DNA of 64,000 nt from NCBI GenBank assembly GCA_963969395.1, contig OZ017795.1, forward strand, positions 14,446,001-14,510,000. Reading direction: 5' to 3'. Shown here piece by piece: positions 23,827 through 35,939 of the stretch (positions within the stretch are counted from its first letter, which is position 1; every line of letters begins with the position of its first letter). The notes beneath the pieces were generated by a model. It worked only from the letters and a program-made list of their open reading frames with translations. It did no database searches and was not told the origin of the DNA. This DNA is from Pseudoscleropodium purum. Its lineage: Eukaryota > Streptophyta > Bryopsida > Hypnales > Brachytheciaceae. Both the position numbers and the translations under genes were made by a program.

Positions 23827-26800
23827 GTTAACATTCTCTCCAGTCTCTTCTGTGCTCTTTTTTGCTTCGCAACTTCATGCAATCGAAATAAGGCCTTTGC
23901 GAAACCGTCTTGACTACGTGAAGCAATTTGTGGTTGATGATCTGTATCGTGATTTTGTCCATGTTCAGGAGATGGGGTTTGGAACCCGAGCATACCATAT
24001 TCTTAAGCCACAGTGGCAAACAGAAGAATTTCACAGAGCGACTGTGGGTGGAGCTGAAGCGAGCTCATCATTGTCCGTTTTTCGACAAATGCCCTGATAG
24101 TTTGCCCAAGGGTCACGATTTCCCGTCGGCCATCATCCAGGCCGCCCAGCAGTGTCATGTCGCCATTCTGGTGCTGTCGGAAGATTTTTTCACCCGGTCG
24201 AGGTGGCCCATGATCGAGTTGACTGAGTTTGTGAAAGCCCAGGCATCCACGAACTCCCAGTTGAAGCTCCTTCCTTTGTTTTATAAGATCTCTGTGGAGG
24301 AATTCAAGGATGCGGAGCGCCAGAAGCGCTGGCAAGATATTTGGCAAGGTTGGGCGGCAGAGGATGTCAGAAGCAATGCAACTCACAAACTGGATGTGGG
24401 TGCTTGGTCTTCTGCTTTGTCCGTGGTTGGTCGAAGTAACGGATTGGAGTATGTCGAAGAGCTTGGTAAGGTGGCGTATGTTGCAAATGTGGTGGAAGCT
24501 GTGCGCAAGTTGAAGCTGCCGTGCGTGAAATATGATGTTTCTCACGTGCAGTCATTGAGACGATTGTGTGAGGTACCTCTTTCCCATGTATCGATCTTTG
24601 ATTGTTTTGTTTTATTTACCAATATGAAGCTCTTGTTTCGAAGATGTTTGAATTAAAATTTGTTTCTGTCCTTGTTCATTGCTTCTTAAGCTTTGTTGTA
24701 AGGTCCCTTTTCCGGAGTTTTCGGTATTTGTTGGAGAGTCAAGATTGGGATTTCATTGAAGTGTGAATGACAATGCAAATGTCTAGGAACTAGGAAGTGT
24801 CCCAAATTTAGCAGATATTTAGTCTTGCAATTGATGGTGGAATGTTGATTAAGGATGTTTATTTTATGGACATTGAAGTTTTGATTTCCTTATTTTGTTG
24901 GTCTTTGGTGATTTGCATTAGTCCTTCCAATTGTTTTGAAGTGTTTGACCTTGTTAATCTTAAGTGGACATTTTGCATTCATGTGATCTAATAGGTGATT
25001 GTTGTATGTACTGTACATACTATTTGGAAGTTTTAAACCGTTCAATCTTAGGAATGCTTTTGATGCACTTTAGTATCTTTTTTTTTTTTTTTTTTTCTGT
25101 GATCTTAGAGTGGTCTTTGTATTGTGTTGGATCATCTTTCTATCCATTTTTATATTTTTTCACATGCTAGTTGTTTAGTGTTTGATGTAGGATCTTGCTT
25201 ATTTCACCAAGTGTTTCTACTGATTTTTTTTTCTTCACCACAGCCAATATTTGCCAAATTTCATGAGCATCTTGATTATGAAGTGCAAGTTGTTGGTTTA
25301 TTTGGCATGGGAGGTGTTGGCAAAACCACCATCACTAAAGCTATGTGCAATGGAGATTTCGGAGATTTTATTGGGGACTTTTGTCACGTGGAACTTGGAA
25401 TGAAGGATGTTGCTATATTACGAAAGCAAGTGCTTCAAGATTTGACTGGTGAAACAAGTTTGCCCAATGATCTTGACAAGGTACATCTGTTGTATTGCTT
25501 GATGCACCAAAGAAGCAAGTTGGCAAAGGTGTATCTTTAGACGAGAAATTTAATGAAAGCATTTGAATTAACAAAAGTTATTAATTTATTTGTATTGATC
25601 AATTTACCTTTGCCTTGATAATTTTTGTAATATTTATTTTAAATCTAGAATTAGAAAATTTAATCTTTCCTTAATTGTGAATTGAATATTTGTGAGTTTT
25701 GAAGGCATTTCTCCCTATCCAATTTAGAATGTTGAGGTTAGATCAATGTGAGTTGTTATTTGAATAATTGCCTTTACTTCTTAAAGTCATTTTTTAAAAT
25801 TGTAAATGTTTGCATTTAAGGAAAAGGAATTTGAAGTGACAAATATTTGTTTTCTACACATTTGAGGTAATTTATGGAGTGGAGATTTGATATATCTTTT
25901 GATGATACTTGAAAACTTTAGAGATTCAACTTAAATCCTTTTAACAATTGAATGGATAAAGTAATGTTTTTTTCTATGTGAGAAATGTGTGCATTCATTT
26001 GTTGTTTGCCCTTAAGATTGTGTTTGTTGAAGTGTGTGGTTTGACTTACAATGATTGTTCTAGTGTATTGAAAGGAACTTTACATGTACAATACCAATAT
26101 TAATTAATGATAGATTGATAATTTAACCATTATATATTGGTTTTGGTCATTAGATCATACTTGTATTCTATGCACTTAAGGTAGTGTTTGGGAAGCTATT
26201 TATTTGTGTATTTTACCAATATTTAAGATTTTTCATTATGTATTGATTTTGGTGGTTAGATAATTGAAGATAAATCTTTTAACAATTGAACGAATAAAAT
26301 GATGTTTTCATTATGTGAGACATGTGCATTCATATGTTGTTCAATTCTAAGGTTGTGTTTGTTGAAGTGTGTGGTTTGACTTACATTTGTAAATTGTATT
26401 GGAAGCTTTTTGTTAGGTATTTTACCAATATTTAAGATTGATAATTTTTTCGTTATGTATTGATTTTGGTAGTTATATATTTATTTGTGATGAATTTTTA
26501 TGTATATTAATTTTTATATTTTTGGTTAAGATTTGTTGATGTATTTTTTGACCTTTGAGGTCCAACCAAGTGATTTCAAGGTTATTGTTATGTAGACTTG
26601 TTTGCAACTTGACTTTGCATTGGTTGTTTTGAACAGCTAAAAATGCTATTGAACAACTGTATGCATCATCAAAAGGTGTTTCTTTGCTTGGACAATGTGT
26701 GGCATGGGGACATTGAAGAAGCCAAAATGTATTTGCAACTAAATTACAAAGTCGGTAGCAAGGTATTGGTAACTTCAAGATCTCGTGAAGTTTTGGAGAG

Positions 26801-29418
26801 TTTGGGTTTCCAAGATCTCCATTGCATGGAAATGCCAGAATTAGACAAATGTGATTCAACAAAGTTATTTCTTCATTATGTTGGGTTGGTCTCTACAAGT
26901 AACATCAATGAGCAAGAGTGGGATGTTATTAATCAGTGTGTGCAAGCATGCCACTTTTCAAAGAGAAGTTTGCTTGGTTTGAGAAATGATTCAAGCACTG
27001 AACAATACTTGCCATTAGCTTTGAAGGTTTGGGGAACTCAATTGGGACAAATTAGTAGATGTCCATTGGAATGGAGGAGAAGCCTAGAAAACATGAGCAC
27101 TCATAAGTTCAACCACTTCAATGATGATGCCCACCCTCTTTTTTCTCTTTTGAGACAAGGTCATGATTCATTGAAGGCAAGCGACAAATTCATATTCTTG
27201 GACTTGGCTATCTTTGTGGTTGGTGCTACCAAGCATTGTAAATCAAATCTTGACATCATGAAATGGTTACAACATGCTCATAGACTCGCAACCTTTTCTA
27301 TAATGCAAAGTGTAAGTCTTTTTTGTGAAAGGCCATTTTAATTATGAGGTTATATATTTGTACTTTTATAAATTCATCCTTTGAATATGGTTGGTTTTGG
27401 AATTAGTATAGTTCTTCAGATATCTTTCACTTAGTGTTTTATGGGATTTCCAATTTTTACATGTTTGGCATGAAGAGATGACAACAATTAACTTTTTCTT
27501 GGGATTTCAGTTGGAGGCTTTGAAGAGAAAGGCACTTCTTGAGTTCACTATGATTGACAATGCCTTGGAATTTCGTATCCATGATTTGTATCTTGATTTT
27601 GCAAGAGAAGAGGTTCAAGCTTTGGAATCTAGTGGTCAAACTAGTCATATGTTATATGATTTGGGAGGAGTTTGCTTGCCTCCTAAACTCCAAAGAGAGT
27701 GGGAGTGTCGAGATTTAAAGCGGATGGGGATATATGAGAATGAAGTCAAAAGTATCAAGAAAGAGGACCTCATCCATTGTTCCCATGTGGAAGTGTTTCA
27801 AGTTTATGGATGCAAGAACCTTGAGGAGTTAGATGTGGAAGGCATGAATGGTTTGCGAATCTTGGATGTTGTGGGGTGTGAGAAACTTGGTGAGAAATTT
27901 CGAGGAGTGGATAAGTTGAAGAATCTTGAATGGCTTCGGCTTCACATTGTAAACCCCGTACTTTTCCTTGAAGACTTATCATCGTTGACAACTTTGCAAT
28001 TTCTACAACTTCGTGCTGGTTTCAGATGTTTGTTGCATCTTCTAGACCTTAATGGGTGTAGCAACTTGCGGGAGTTGATTATGGAATGTGATAAAGGTCT
28101 TCCAAATTTGGAGAAATTGACAATGTTGGAGAAGGTTGAGTGTTATGCTCCCTCGATGGAATCTGTGATTGGCTTAATCTCATTGGCAAACCTAAAGGTC
28201 CTAAACCTATCGGAGTGTGAATCCTTGGTAGACCTTCCAGGATTAAGCAGTCTTGATGCTTTGGAGACACTCAATGTCTCTCATACGGAATTATTAGAGC
28301 TCCATGGTATTGGGGAGTTGCAACATTTGCAAGAACTTAATATTGAAGGTTGTTTTTCTCTTACAAGTTTAGTTGGGCTAGATTATGTGACATCTTTGTG
28401 TCGGCTAGATGCACAATATTGCGAATCTTTGCACGAGCTTCCAAGTATGAGCAACTTGATGAGGTTGGAGGTAGTAGATTTGAGGAGTAGTGCAATTTCA
28501 GTGATACCTGATGGTTTTGGAAGGTTGGCTAAGGATCGCATCTTCAAATTGGATGGATGTGTGGAGTTGTTGGAGCCTCTTGTGCTTTGGTTGCGGGAAC
28601 AAGAGCAACAACTAATAGAGGGACTAAATGATTTGATTTTGTTGGTGAGTATTCATACATAATTTTGTTGTATGTTTCTATATTCATTGAATGTTTCAAG
28701 CCTATTGTTGAAGGGTTATCTAGGTAAAGATGATATTGAAGAGCTTGGTAAGTTGGTAGTTGTTGGTAACTATGGAATTATCATTAACAAGTGAAGTTCT
28801 TTGATTATTTTGTAGGGATTTCCATATGTTGAGGACATTGAGGACGAATTTCGGAGCAACATTAGGGAGGATGTTGCTTATTACATGGACCAAATATCAT
28901 TAATACCATATGATGCAGATAGATCAATAACAAGCTCACTCAATTCGTTGAGTGAAATGGACGGGGGAATTGATTATGCTATCCAAGCATTATGTGAGCA
29001 TGAGGAGTTGGGCATACTATCTTTAGTTGTTGCAAAATATTCAACAGAGTTGGTCTTTGATAAGGCTATCCTTCCAGAATTGTCTAGCCGCATTATTGAC
29101 TTTCTCTATCAACAACTTAATCCATCTTCAAATGATTATGGTTTTATTTTTCCAGGGCATTCTCAAACTTTTGCACGCCTTATTTTCATCCTTATACATG
29201 TGATGGAGAATGCTATTCTAAAGGTGTATTTGGTTTTAGATGATATTCACTTATTCATAGAGGAGTATGCAAATCATATCTTCGACACTCCAAAACCTCA
29301 TGAGTTTGAGGAAAGTTATTTTCTTCTATGGAGGCTATGGTTTTATATTACCCATACGGAATGGTTTTCCATAAGAGGAATAAACGTGTCAGATTTCATT
29401 AACAAAACCGATCAATAG
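23741..29418 (+). CDS. TIR-NB-ARC-LRR intracellular immune receptor, six exons
   Basis: Predicted exons: 23741-23826, 23969-24572, 25244-25480, 26637-27311, 27511-28644, 28816-29418 (3339 bp, 1112 aa). All introns are GT-AG and all junctions keep frame: intron 1 is phase 2, the others phase 0. TIR about residues 37-175, with FLSHSG near the start and E112 in the WPMIEL motif, which aligns with the catalytic glutamate of plant TIR NADases. NB-ARC about 235-560: P-loop GMGGVGKTT 251-259, kinase-2 KVFLCLDN 322-329, GSKVLVTSRS 349-358, YLPLAL 433-438 in place of GLPLAL, and RIHDL 556-560 in place of MHD. LRRs about 625-880. The last exon encodes a 200-residue C-terminal domain of unknown type. 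By family, such proteins sense pathogen effectors and signal through TIR-made nucleotides. The start is the ATG that lets intron 1 restore the TIR frame. An alternative is ATG 23961 without intron 1. No stop or frameshift interrupts the model. Confidence 0.85.
23969..24572 (+). CDS. Exon 2: TIR domain
   Basis: Encodes the whole TIR domain and a linker. Landmarks: HTIFLSHSGKQKNF at the first strand, PFFDKCPDSLPKG (the BB-loop region), VLSEDFFTRSRWPMIEL with the putative catalytic glutamate, and LLPLFYKISVEEFKD (the region matching VxPIFY and DVxxS in other plant TIRs). The donor is GAG|GTACCT at 24573, phase 0. Confidence 0.85.
25244..25480 (+). CDS. Exon 3: start of NB-ARC with P-loop
   Basis: The acceptor TTCACCACAG follows a strong T tract. 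The exon opens with PIFAKFHEHLDYEVQVVGLFG and carries the intact P-loop GMGGVGKTT. The chosen donor is AAG|GTACAT at 25481. A second in-frame donor, AAG|GTGTAT at 25529, would add 16 residues. The first gives the more usual spacing to kinase-2. Confidence 0.8.
25935..26480 (+). repeat. Internal duplications in intron 3
   Basis: Direct repeats inside the intron: CTTTTAACAATTGAAYGRATAAARTGATG-like blocks start near 25938 and 26277. The segment with GTTTGTTGAAGTGTGTGGTTTGACTTAC occurs near 26022 and 26353. A TACCAATATT...TATTGATTTTGGT segment occurs three times (near 26093, 26216 and 26419). The intron therefore grew by local duplication. Confidence 0.7.
26637..27311 (+). CDS. Exon 4: remainder of NB-ARC
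   Basis: Acceptor GAACAG, then LKMLLNNCMHHQKVFLCLDN (kinase-2), GSKVLVTSRSREVL, a region with HFSKRSLLGLRNDSSTEQ just before YLPLALKVWG, and a helical segment with FLDLAIFVVGA. The donor is AGT|GTAAGT at 27312, phase 0. The stretch before YLPLAL is longer than in many plant receptors. A fragmentary relative of this exon lies at 43328-43372 and 45640-45800. Confidence 0.85.
27511..28644 (+). CDS. Exon 5: NB-ARC end and leucine-rich repeats
   Basis: Starts LEALKRKALLEF and contains the MHD-equivalent motif FRIHDLYLDFA. About ten LRRs follow, seen as LRILDVVGCEKL, LKVLNLSECESLVDLPGL, LETLNVSHTELLELHGIGEL, LQELNIEGCFSLTSLVGL and similar units. The donor is TTG|GTGAGT at 28645, phase 0. A decayed copy of this exon lies on both sides of the retrotransposon at 46314-52827. 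Confidence 0.88.
28816..29418 (+). CDS. Exon 6: C-terminal domain of unknown family
   Basis: The acceptor TTTTGTAG joins in phase 0 to GFPYVEDIEDEFRSNIRED. The exon encodes 200 residues and a stop. The sequence is not leucine-rich-repeat-like; it looks mixed helical, with acidic and aromatic patches (ARLIFILIHVMENAI, FEESYFLLWRLWFYIT). I do not recognise the fold. It does not obviously resemble the jelly-roll post-LRR domain of known TIR-NB-LRRs. A relic of its start is present in the pseudogene near 53830-53890, so it is an ancestral part of this subfamily. Confidence 0.75.
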   Translation, partial: GFPYVEDIEDEFRSNIREDVAYYMDQISLIPYDADRSITSSLNSLSEMDGGIDYAIQALCEHEELGILSLVVAKYSTELVFDKAILPELSSRIIDFLYQQLNPSSNDYGFIFPGHSQTFARLIFILIHVMENAILKVYLVLDDIHLFIEEYANHIFDTPKPHEFEESYFLLWRLWFYITHTEWFSIRGINVSDFINKTDQ

Positions 29419-32350
29419 CATTTTGTTCGTCAATTTTAGTCCACTCTTCATGTTTATTCTTTTCATTTTATACCTCAACATGGTTATGAAGAAGGGCCAA
29501 TTTCAATCTTTAGCAACAAGAATTCATCATCAATCATTGTTTTATTCAATATGAGTGAATCATCACAAATATAGTTCAAGATTTCAGATTGACTCTATTA
29601 TCATATTGTTTACTAGTCTTTTTATAAGTCCAAATTGGAAATTTAGTGCAAGGATTTTAGAGCTCATATTGGTCCAAAGGCTTAATTTATTGGATGCAAT
29701 TGAATTCAACATAGATATCAATTTGCAAGACCTTATGTTTAGAGTATGTTTCTATTCTACAACCGCATTTCTACTCTCTTGATGTTAGTGATTTTGGTAG
29801 TACACGATGGATTGGATAGGTATAGTATATGTAGTTTGAGTTTTGTGACAATTAATAAATAAATTAAAAAAGTGTAGTGTAGGTGAGATATTAGATTTGT
29901 GGTAGAATCCTTAGTGTTCTCAACTTTGATGATTGGTTGAAAAGATGTATGATAGAAAGTATAAATTTGTTTGAGTATTTTTGCAAGGAACTACCAAATT
30001 ATTACTTTTGATGTGTGGGATTGAAGCTCTCATTTTTAGGATCATCCTTTATTCTCTATGGCATGTTATTCTTTGGTTTTGTTAAGTAAACAAGCATATC
30101 TTTAATTGTGTACAAGCAATCTTGTTTGTGGCCAAATCTTCTAATTCTATATTATTAAATACTAAATTCAAGGCTATAATCATAGCAATGACACAAATTA
30201 TATGAATGTATATTTTGGTATATAATTTTATTTACTAAATTGATATTCATATTTAACCTTGTACAAACCAAAAGTCCATTCAAGGGACAATTGGAATATG
30301 GGTAGGTGATGATCATGTCCAACATTATTAGAAATCAAATGAACTGTACTTGAGGTCTTGAGTTCAAAAGGTTGGTTGGCCCATTGCTTTTGAGGGGTGC
30401 TCATCAGAAGTGAAACAATGCACCTAGTGCCTTCATGTTTCATGTGACCAAACATTGTATTTGTGCATTGTATTTGTGGGAACAACAAGGTTTGACTAGT
30501 GAAGTTTTTTGTACAAAAGTTCAAGCAAAGAATGCTAGAAGGAAATGCAAGAATGTCTCATAATTGAGCGTGAACACCATGGTTTCATTGCTTCTACATT
30601 CTTGTTGCCATTTCTATGAACATACTCACTACAATTTAAATAGAAGAGCTTATACAAGTTGCTTAGCACACATTGTTACCAAGTTTTTCAATCCATGAAA
30701 ACGATCTTGAGTGAAACAACTTAGATTAGTATTGACGAAAGCAATTGCTAGACGTAGTGTAATTTCATTAAACTCTAATTTCCACTTACGATAATCCAAT
30801 ATGAACAACACCGATTATGTGGATTTTATAGGAAATTGGTTCAAAAGATTTTGTCAAGCATATGTTATCTGACATCTATTGTGATGGAGCTGCACAAGTA
30901 AATCAACTTCTAAAATTTAGACAACAACAATTTATATTCAATGTGGAAATGTGCATGTTCTTCAAAGTTGCAATTAAATGTTGGAATTAGGTTTCAAGAA
31001 TGTGAAGAGAATTGCTTGAGTATGTGAGCATTGAATACCCTAGTTATAGAATTGAAACCAATTGTGTGATCATGCATCATATGTGCAAGGCTTTTTTTGC
31101 GTATTTTCATATATCTACATAGATTTAGACTCAACTATTGGTTCAAATGTTACTTCAAAGATAGAGGTTCAACATGGCTACATGGACATACTTGAAAATT
31201 GAGATTGAGCTTATTTGTAACTGTATAGTGAGATGAGGTTTGGTGGAGATTGAGTCTTATGCATTGAGGTCTGTCAAACACAAAGAATTAAAAGTGAGGT
31301 GTTATCACTCTTCGCATATTGGGCATAATTAGCATCTGACTAGAACAATCTTCAAGATATTTCTTCAATTTTATCAATGATTTTCCTTCAAATCCTATAT
31401 TGAATCAATTTTTCAAGTACCTAGTTTTTTTCCTATTTTTACTATAAATAGATTTTTTATAGATATTTTAATTGGTTTTTTCTAATGTTTTTAAATTGTA
31501 ACTACTTTTTTTTTTTTCCCAATTCCACTGGCTAATAATGAACTTACTAGTGGTTCTCCCTAAACATTGGATTAGAGCTTGAAGTTGGCTACAATTGGAA
31601 TTTTTGGTGATATGATTTGTTTAGGATTGCTTATTTGTTTTGTATATACTTCAATACTTCATTATTTTATTATTAAGTGCATATAATCTTTTCAATTTCT
31701 TTAGAAATTGTAGGGAGGTTATTTAACCTCTAAAGACTGGAGGAATGTTTTAGAAGAAAGTAGTCCAAAAGAAGGTGTCTATAGAAAGAGAGGAGTAGAT
31801 AGTAAATGACTACTTTGTAGAAACTTTCAATTGTAAGATCTTGAATTCATCTTTACTAAAAATGAACCTATCACTTTTGACACTAACTAGGCTAAAAAAG
31901 CCCAATTGATTATTCTCCCTTTTCATGCTTTTAATGGTAATTTCTTCGAAATGATTGAGATCTTAGCGTCCAATGTTCAAGATTTTCTTTTTACTACTAA
32001 AATTTCAAGCAGCTGCACTTTCAACATGGAATTAGACCTATACTAAAGTCCATTTTGATGGTTACCCCTTGGATCTTAGTTCTCATATAAGTTAGGAACA
32101 TACTCAAAAAATTGCAAATGCTTTCTTCTTGGTGAATATAACCAAAATGGTTGGCTTGTACACATAGGTTTAGTAAAAACTACTAACACTAACAATTTTT
32201 TAATGAATCAAAAACTCATCCAAATCAATTCCAATGAAAAATGTGAACGGTTAGGACAATGCCATGTAAGTGCTTAACTCTACAAATTTGTCCTCAGTCA
32301 AGAATTCAAAAATTCAAAAATTTGGCAACAAAGTAAAGGGTAGTTGAAAG
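29419..32350. other. 3' flank and spacer, nothing recognised
   Basis: AT-rich DNA after the receptor gene. AATAAA-like motifs occur near 29855 but no polyadenylation site can be assigned. The frame at 29555-29782 has no recognisable domain. Confidence 0.4.
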
Positions 32351-33054
32351 AAAGGGTGTCCATTTTTTTAGTGTTTTCCCAAAACTATAGTTTCTGCGCT
32401 CAGTACTACGAGTATGATGAGTATTACAAAACAAAACAATTTCAATCGTTGATATAAAAAATCGATGGCTAAAAGTACCGTTTTGAGTATTGTAAATACT
32501 TGTAGTACTAAAATATTATTGTTTGAAAAAAATCCAAATTGGTACAAAAAATGGATACAATGAGGTATAAATTAATAAAAAAATAAAAAATCATAAACAA
32601 AAAATATCTGAAAATTGTCCATTTGTGAGGACTTGATAATAATCAAATTTCATCAAAAAATGAAGCTAAAACCATCTTCATTGTTTAGAAGTGTATGCGG
32701 GAGGGCCCCTTGTTTGCATGCATGTGGACGATACAAAATAGTGTTTTTTAAGTTTTTTTTAGTGGGCACATACTTCTCTAGTATGTAAATATCCCACAAA
32801 AATTAAGCTCTACATCATTAATTATGGGTACTCCACAATACTAAGAACTTCTAAATCACAAAGTGTGATAAATTAGCTAAATTAGAATCTAATTATAAAT
32901 TCTTTTTTTGAAAATTTCTGAAAAATAAGAATTCTCTTCATCAACAAGTTGGTCATCTTCAATAAAAAATTTCAAGTACATCAGCTTCACTCTCCAAATG
33001 TTATGACCAAACTAAACTCCGAAGTGTGATAGAATATAGTACCACCCTTTCTTG
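32351..33054. mobile_element. Foldback element family F, diverged second copy (F2)
   Basis: Left terminus AAAGGGTGTCCATTTTTTTAG and right terminus ACCACCCTTTCTTGC are inverted with respect to each other. The right half (about 32610-33054) aligns with the right arm of 1243-2370. Shared blocks include ATTGTCCATTTGTGAGGAC / ATTGTCCATTGATAAGGAC and CTCTACATCATTAATTATGGG. The left arm is more eroded. No coding sequence. Confidence 0.7.
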
Positions 33055-35939
33055 CAAGTTACAAATATCCTAAAGCTCGCAACCTTCTGTGGCTAAAATA
33101 GTGTCTAGGATAGCCAAGGATAGTGGATGCACATCATCCCTCACCTCTTGATACAAACACATTGCTTCCACTTTTTTTCTTCCTTGGAAGGACCCTCCAC
33201 TCTAGCATCCTACCTCATTTGTTCCTCTCCTATTGGTGACTCCCCTAGCACTTGATAACCTCCCTTCCATCTTCATAACCTTCCTTCACAACTTGATAAC
33301 CTCCTCTACCTACATTCTACTTTTTCACTATCTAGCCTGCATCACATTTGTTTGCAAGGTCACCCTTACAGTGTTGCATTGTAAATTCGTGTAATACGTA
33401 AAAATATATATTTATATGAATTTCAATAAATTTAATAATGCAGAGGGTGACACATTATAAAGAAGCTTCAAGGTGATGCCTTCTTGCTGATGGTATATAT
33501 GAAAGTGAACTACTCAAGTCTTTGTTAGCTTGGCGTAGTTCTTTTTTTTTGTTATTCGCTTTGAATTCAATATGTCGAATTGAAGGATTTTTTTGAGTTT
33601 TAAGATGATGAATCTTAATCAGATTCAGAGTTTGAGTTTTCTTTATCTCAACTCCTAGATCAATTTTTTTTGCCGTTGGTTCTCGCTCCGTTACAGGAGC
33701 ATATATAAAGAAAAGTTGGGCCTTCTCACCCACCAAAGCAACCTTGTGTAGAACAATGATGGCACAAGAACCTTCAACGAAATGCTTGAGCTTTAGTTAT
33801 TCTGTTACAAACTGGGTGTGTTTAACCTAATAGTAGATAAATGACATTCAAGGAGATTTTTGAAGTGCTTAATGATGATCAATATTATTGTCTGGTCAGG
33901 TACATTAAAAGCAGTCTCTAACATCAATGTTGGTTAGAAGGACCAATGAATCTTTTAACTAAGGTAGAATGCATGGAATATGTTGGAAACACCATTAAAT
34001 GCATCTTCAAGTTCTTGAAGATGGAGTGATTTTCTTTCTGAGACGCTATTTTTTACCTCTAATAGACATTTGTGTGACCCTAGTTGGTTTTGTTTGATAC
34101 TTACAATAGAAGTTTTTTTTCAAAACTTATTTGTTGTGTAAAGCCAAAGAAAATTATAGTAGAAGTAGTTTGACAAAAGGGATTTGTGAGAGTAGGTAAA
34201 GGGGTAGATAAGGTAGAAAATGGTAAAAAGAGATGACCAATTAGAGTTTAAGTGCCCACGTGGCTTAAACATGGGCTGATGTTGTCTTGGGAAGGGGTCG
34301 GGCTCTTCTCCCTCCTTCCTTCATAGTTAGTTTGGAAAGTTTTAGAGTGAGTCATGTGTAAGGAAGAGGAGAGAAACTTGTGTAAAGTTTGGAATTGAAT
34401 GAAACTTTGTGAGCATGTGCATCTTTCTTTTGTGGTTTCAAAAACATATGGCATGCTTCATTTGAAATTGATTTGCAAGAATTATGCTTGAAAGAGTGAA
34501 GTAGAATCAACTGCCAATTAATTTTGAGGGTATTAGCTTTGAAGGCTTGTAGAAGTTTGCTTGTAAGGTTTTTGAAAAATTAGTATCTTTTTATGAAGCT
34601 ATAGAAAACTTAGTTTGGAGCTGTGAAAGAGAAAGTATAGCCATGAGAGTGAGAGAGTGGAGAGCAGCCGCACAAGTTTAAAACTTGGAGGGTGTATCAA
34701 AATTAACTTATCATAAATGACAAGATTTGTAGAATTTGGAGCTGAGATTTGGAAGAGATATGAATAATGTTTCTATCTTTTCAAGGACTTATCACACAAA
34801 GCATTTAAAGATTATATATAACCGGGGCGTTCTCCAAAATGAAAGATGTTCAACTACCTGAGCAAGTAGAGGCATAATTTTCATTTTGCTATGGAATTTG
34901 GACGGTAACTTTTCTACTTTTGAAATTTTGATGGTCTTTAGAACATTTTATTAGCTTTCTAAAAAGTTAAGGTGAATTTGTTTTGGAGTTTGTATGCAAA
35001 TTTGGTGCAAAATCAAAGTTTGATGAGGTTTTTTTAAGAAGATCTTGAAGACTTGAAAGGGTTTGAAGTTTGGTACAAGGCTTATACGGTTTTGTATACA
35101 ATTTTGTTGTATTTTATATAGTATATACAAGTATGGATATGCATATTGTATATGTATCACTTTTGTATCAATACATTATATTAGTACAATGTTTATATGT
35201 CATGAATATAAATACAAGTATATTCTATTGATATGTATAATACAAATATTGATATCAAGTATATATACTTGGTATATATGGGGCCTTGTACGCATGCATT
35301 CTAAGTACTAAATGTTTTATACCTTATGACATTTTTGCAACAGACTGCATTTTTATTGTATCTTGACTTGATTTATGTTATCCACTTGTATTTTCCCTTG
35401 TATCTATGGCTGATCCTAATTGTAGCTAAAAACCTTGAGTTTCCCAAAGCAAAGGCCTCTCACCACGATAATGGCTACCTTCCTCTTTCTACTTGTTGCT
35501 AACTCTGATCCCTCTCCTCTAGTCCACCTCCCTCTCCCCACCTACTACCAACTTTGACCTCTTCCTTCCAATCCACCCTAGCCCATCGTGATTTACGCAA
35601 GTTGTCCTAACCCCTTCACCTTTTCAATCCTAATTCTAGTAGCCTTGAAATCAAATCACCAACCCCGTCAAATCTTGGCCTTCCTAATGTTGGAACCCTC
35701 TGCATTGAAACTAAAATATAGTGGGATTTGCCTTGTTTCCTTAGAAAAACACCCTGTTGAGCCTTGAAACCACATGTCCTTATCAAATAAAAATAAACAC
35801 TTGGAAGACCAATTGAAATACAAAATGGGCAAGGCATGAAAATATAACTTAGGCTCGTAATGTTATGACAATTTTCTTTTGTAAGAACATATAATTATAA
35901 AAAAGTCATAATGTCAAGAAGAAGTGTTCCAAAGAAGAA
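33055..35939. other. Spacer, nothing recognised; AT microsatellite-like patch
   Basis: No gene recognised. Around 35100-35290 the sequence is a degenerate TATA/TATG-rich patch that produces the short frames seen there on both strands. Confidence 0.4.

Noticed and set aside
25078..25097. Poly-T run as a retroposon tail
   Set aside because: It lies in intron 2 ahead of the exon 3 acceptor, and no element body or target duplication was found next to it.
35063..35311. Tyr/Ile-rich frame
   Set aside because: It is a translation of a degenerate TATA/TATG-rich patch.
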